Below the pieces are notes generated by a model. The model was not told where the DNA came from. It saw only the letters and a program-made list of their open reading frames with translations, and made no database searches. From Prolixibacteraceae bacterium (lineage in GTDB: Bacteria > Bacteroidota > Bacteroidia > Bacteroidales > Prolixibacteraceae), in the NCBI GenBank assembly GCA_027858715.1, contig JAQICD010000016.1:1-39305 (forward strand): a DNA stretch of 39,305 nucleotides, written 5' to 3'. Positions 37,600 through 39,305 of the stretch are shown here, piece after piece. The translations under genes and the position numbers were made by a program. Positions within the stretch are counted from its first letter, which is position 1; each line of letters begins with the position of its first letter.

Positions 37600-38463
37600 T
37601 CTTATAAAATATGCAAACTTTTTGGTGGATATGATTTCACCAAAGAAAATATATTTCCTGCATTTGTTGCAATCGTATGATTTGCCCGACGAAATTATTG
37701 AAGAATTACCAGAAATGGAGAAACCCCTGACAGAATTGATCCGCGAGGATTTGCAAGAAAAAATTGAAAAAGAATTCAAGTCGGTTGATGGGTTAATCGT
37801 CTCTGTTCATGTCGAAGAAGGTGTGAAGTCTGATACATTGCTTCAATTTACAAGGGATAAAAAAATTAATGTTATATCTTTTGGTAAAAAAGTAGGATAT
37901 ATTGGAGCCGGCTCATTACCTCGAAGAGTAATGCCATTAACACCTTCGTCGGTGTTACTGGTCAATACCTCTTCGGCTCTCAAACTCGATAAATTTTTGG
38001 TTCGGGTAGATTTCTCGAAAATGTCGGAAATTGCAATGAAAACTGCTACAATGCTGGCAAATCAGACTGATGCTAAAGTTTCTTCATTCCATGCGTGTAA
38101 AATTCCCATTAGTCATTTTCCACAGTACTCTCCTGAAGATGAAAAGCGTGGGAAGAGAAAATGACCAAAAATGGCAAAAAAAATATGAAAAGTTTATGAA
38201 TAAGTTGAATCTCAACTCTGAAGATATTCCTTGCACTTATGTTTATGATAAAAAATTCAACGAAGCACATTTATTGTATCATCATTGTCTGGTCAATAAC
38301 ATTGATTTGATTTTTATTGGATCAAAAATTAAATCGGAACTGGCTAATATTGTTCTGGATCGTACTTCGGAAGATCTGGCCGATGCTGAAAAAAATATGA
38401 ATGTACTTATAGTAAAAGACAGAAAACAAACATTGGGTTTTCTCGAAGCAATTTTCAAATTAT
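37590..38463 (+). pseudogene. Universal stress protein (UspA)-like pseudogene, frameshifted and missing its N-terminus
   Basis: Frame 1: CPDILIKYANFLVDMISPKKIYFLHLLQSYDLPDEIIEE...SVLLVNTSSALKLDKFLVRVDFSKMSEIAMKTATMLANQTDAKVSSFHACKIP..SPEDEK, then near 38145-38160 continues in another frame as RENDQKWQKKYEKFMNKLNLNSEDIPCTYVYD...LIFIGSKIKSELANIVLDRTSEDL...NVLIVKDRKQ. Confidence 0.75.
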
Positions 38464-38470
38464 CGTGTAT

Positions 38471-38955
38471 TTATTTGATTTCAGGAACGCCGGTCTTAGT
38501 TCTAGCGACCTTTTTAATAAGACCGTTTTCGTCGTATTCAAGTTTATCGACACATACACTTCGGCGGTATGGACCACCATTGGGTAAGCCTGCATCGTGA
38601 TAAATGAAATAATCGTTTCCTTTAAAATTCACAATTGCTTGGTGGTTGGTTGGTGAGTTTGGAAGTGTATCGTTAATAACTCCACGGTACGTCCAAGGGC
38701 CTGTAATACTTTTGCTGGTTGCATATTCTGTTCTCGACGGGTATCCTGCTGCATATGTCATATAGTAAGTGTCGTTTCGCTTGTGGATATATGGTGCTTC
38801 GAAAAAGTTGGTTAATCCTTCAATGTTTTCAACCTGTCCGTCGAGTTCAACCATATTGTCTTTTAGTTTAACTAAGCGTACTTCGCCCCACGATCCCTAG
38901 AAAAAATATACCTGTCCATCGTCGTCAACATAAACTGCCGGGTCAATATTCAATA
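38471..38955 (-). pseudogene. 3' fragment of a glycoside hydrolase family 43-like gene with in-frame stop
   Basis: Reverse translation NIDPAVYVDDDGQVYFF*GSWGEVRLVKLKDNMVELDGQVENIEGLTNFFEAPYIHKRNDTYYMTYAAGYPSRTEYATSKSITGPWTYRGVI...NHQAIVNFKGNDYFIYHDAGLPNGGPYRRSVCVDKL; TAG at 38897-38899 (minus). Confidence 0.8.
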
Positions 38956-39012
38956 CAATTAAAGTACTTGTTTATTCATCTTTTTTTATTTTACATTTCG
39001 TTTCTCTAAGGC

Positions 39013-39305
39013 TCACTCTACATAATAATTGCTCAGCGAATCGGTTTTAACAAATCCAAAAGCCTCGTACCATTCAGTTAACTTTGTGTTTTTTTCGCTA
39101 GCCTCAAGCGTAATTTTCTCGCATCCTTTTGCAAGTCCCAAATTACAGGCATGTTGCAGAAGTTTCCGGCCTATACCTTTGTCGCGAAAACAGGTAAAAC
39201 TGCAATTGAAAAAACACGGATGCTTCGGGCATGAAGATGCAATACCAGGATGCCAATGGCTTCTTTTTGTTTGCCTTTGCGTTGTTCGGCAATCCAAACT
39301 TCCTG
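39013..39305 (-). pseudogene. GNAT-family N-acetyltransferase, C-terminal part, apparently frameshifted; continues beyond window
   Basis: Two frames complement each other: QEVWIAEQRKGKQKEAIGILVLHLHARSIRVFSIAVLPVF (frame A) then RDKGIGRKLLQHACNLGLAKGCEKITLEASEKNTKLTEWYEAFGFVKTDSLSNYYVE (frame B), switch near 39180-39195. Confidence 0.65.

Noticed and set aside
1-39305. tRNA/rRNA genes, CRISPR arrays, transposases, phage genes
   Set aside because: None recognised by eye on either strand; no regularly spaced direct repeats or transposase motifs were found.

Overview
The window is a Bacteroidetes-type chromosomal segment, judged from gene content (DUF3822, DUF4835, Bacteroidetes-type RpoZ, BlaI/M56-TonB) and TTTG-N19-TAnnTTTG promoters. 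Most of it is densely packed core genes: HndC/NuoF and NuoE-like subunits, ribH, recF with a DUF721 gene, thioredoxin, thioesterase, a zeta-toxin-like ATPase with a small partner ORF, rsmD, a RecD-like helicase, RNase Z, a STAS protein, rpsA, UXS-rfbACD-phosphoglucomutase, nitronate monooxygenase, cysK-cysE, an RlmL-like methyltransferase, blaI-blaR1-like, pepT, tilS, nth, TPR proteins, an alpha-oxoamine synthase, bamD-rpoZ-coaBC-DUF4835-recN. The right end (about 37.25-39.3 kb) is a cluster of decayed genes (BCCT transporter, UspA, GH43, GNAT). The strongest unlisted signal is a 24-codon ORF at 19933-20007 (MKKHTLHIHFFISNYCCCCSCCCC*), about 80 bp upstream of cysK-cysE. It looks like a poly-cysteine leader peptide for cysteine-responsive attenuation. 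Other points of interest are a coaBC reading frame broken exactly at an A10-G tract containing the A_AAA_AAG slippery heptamer, a translationally overlapping zeta-toxin/small-ORF pair, and a three-half-site inverted repeat over the putative blaI promoter. All calls come from reading the sequence and family recognition; no searches were run.
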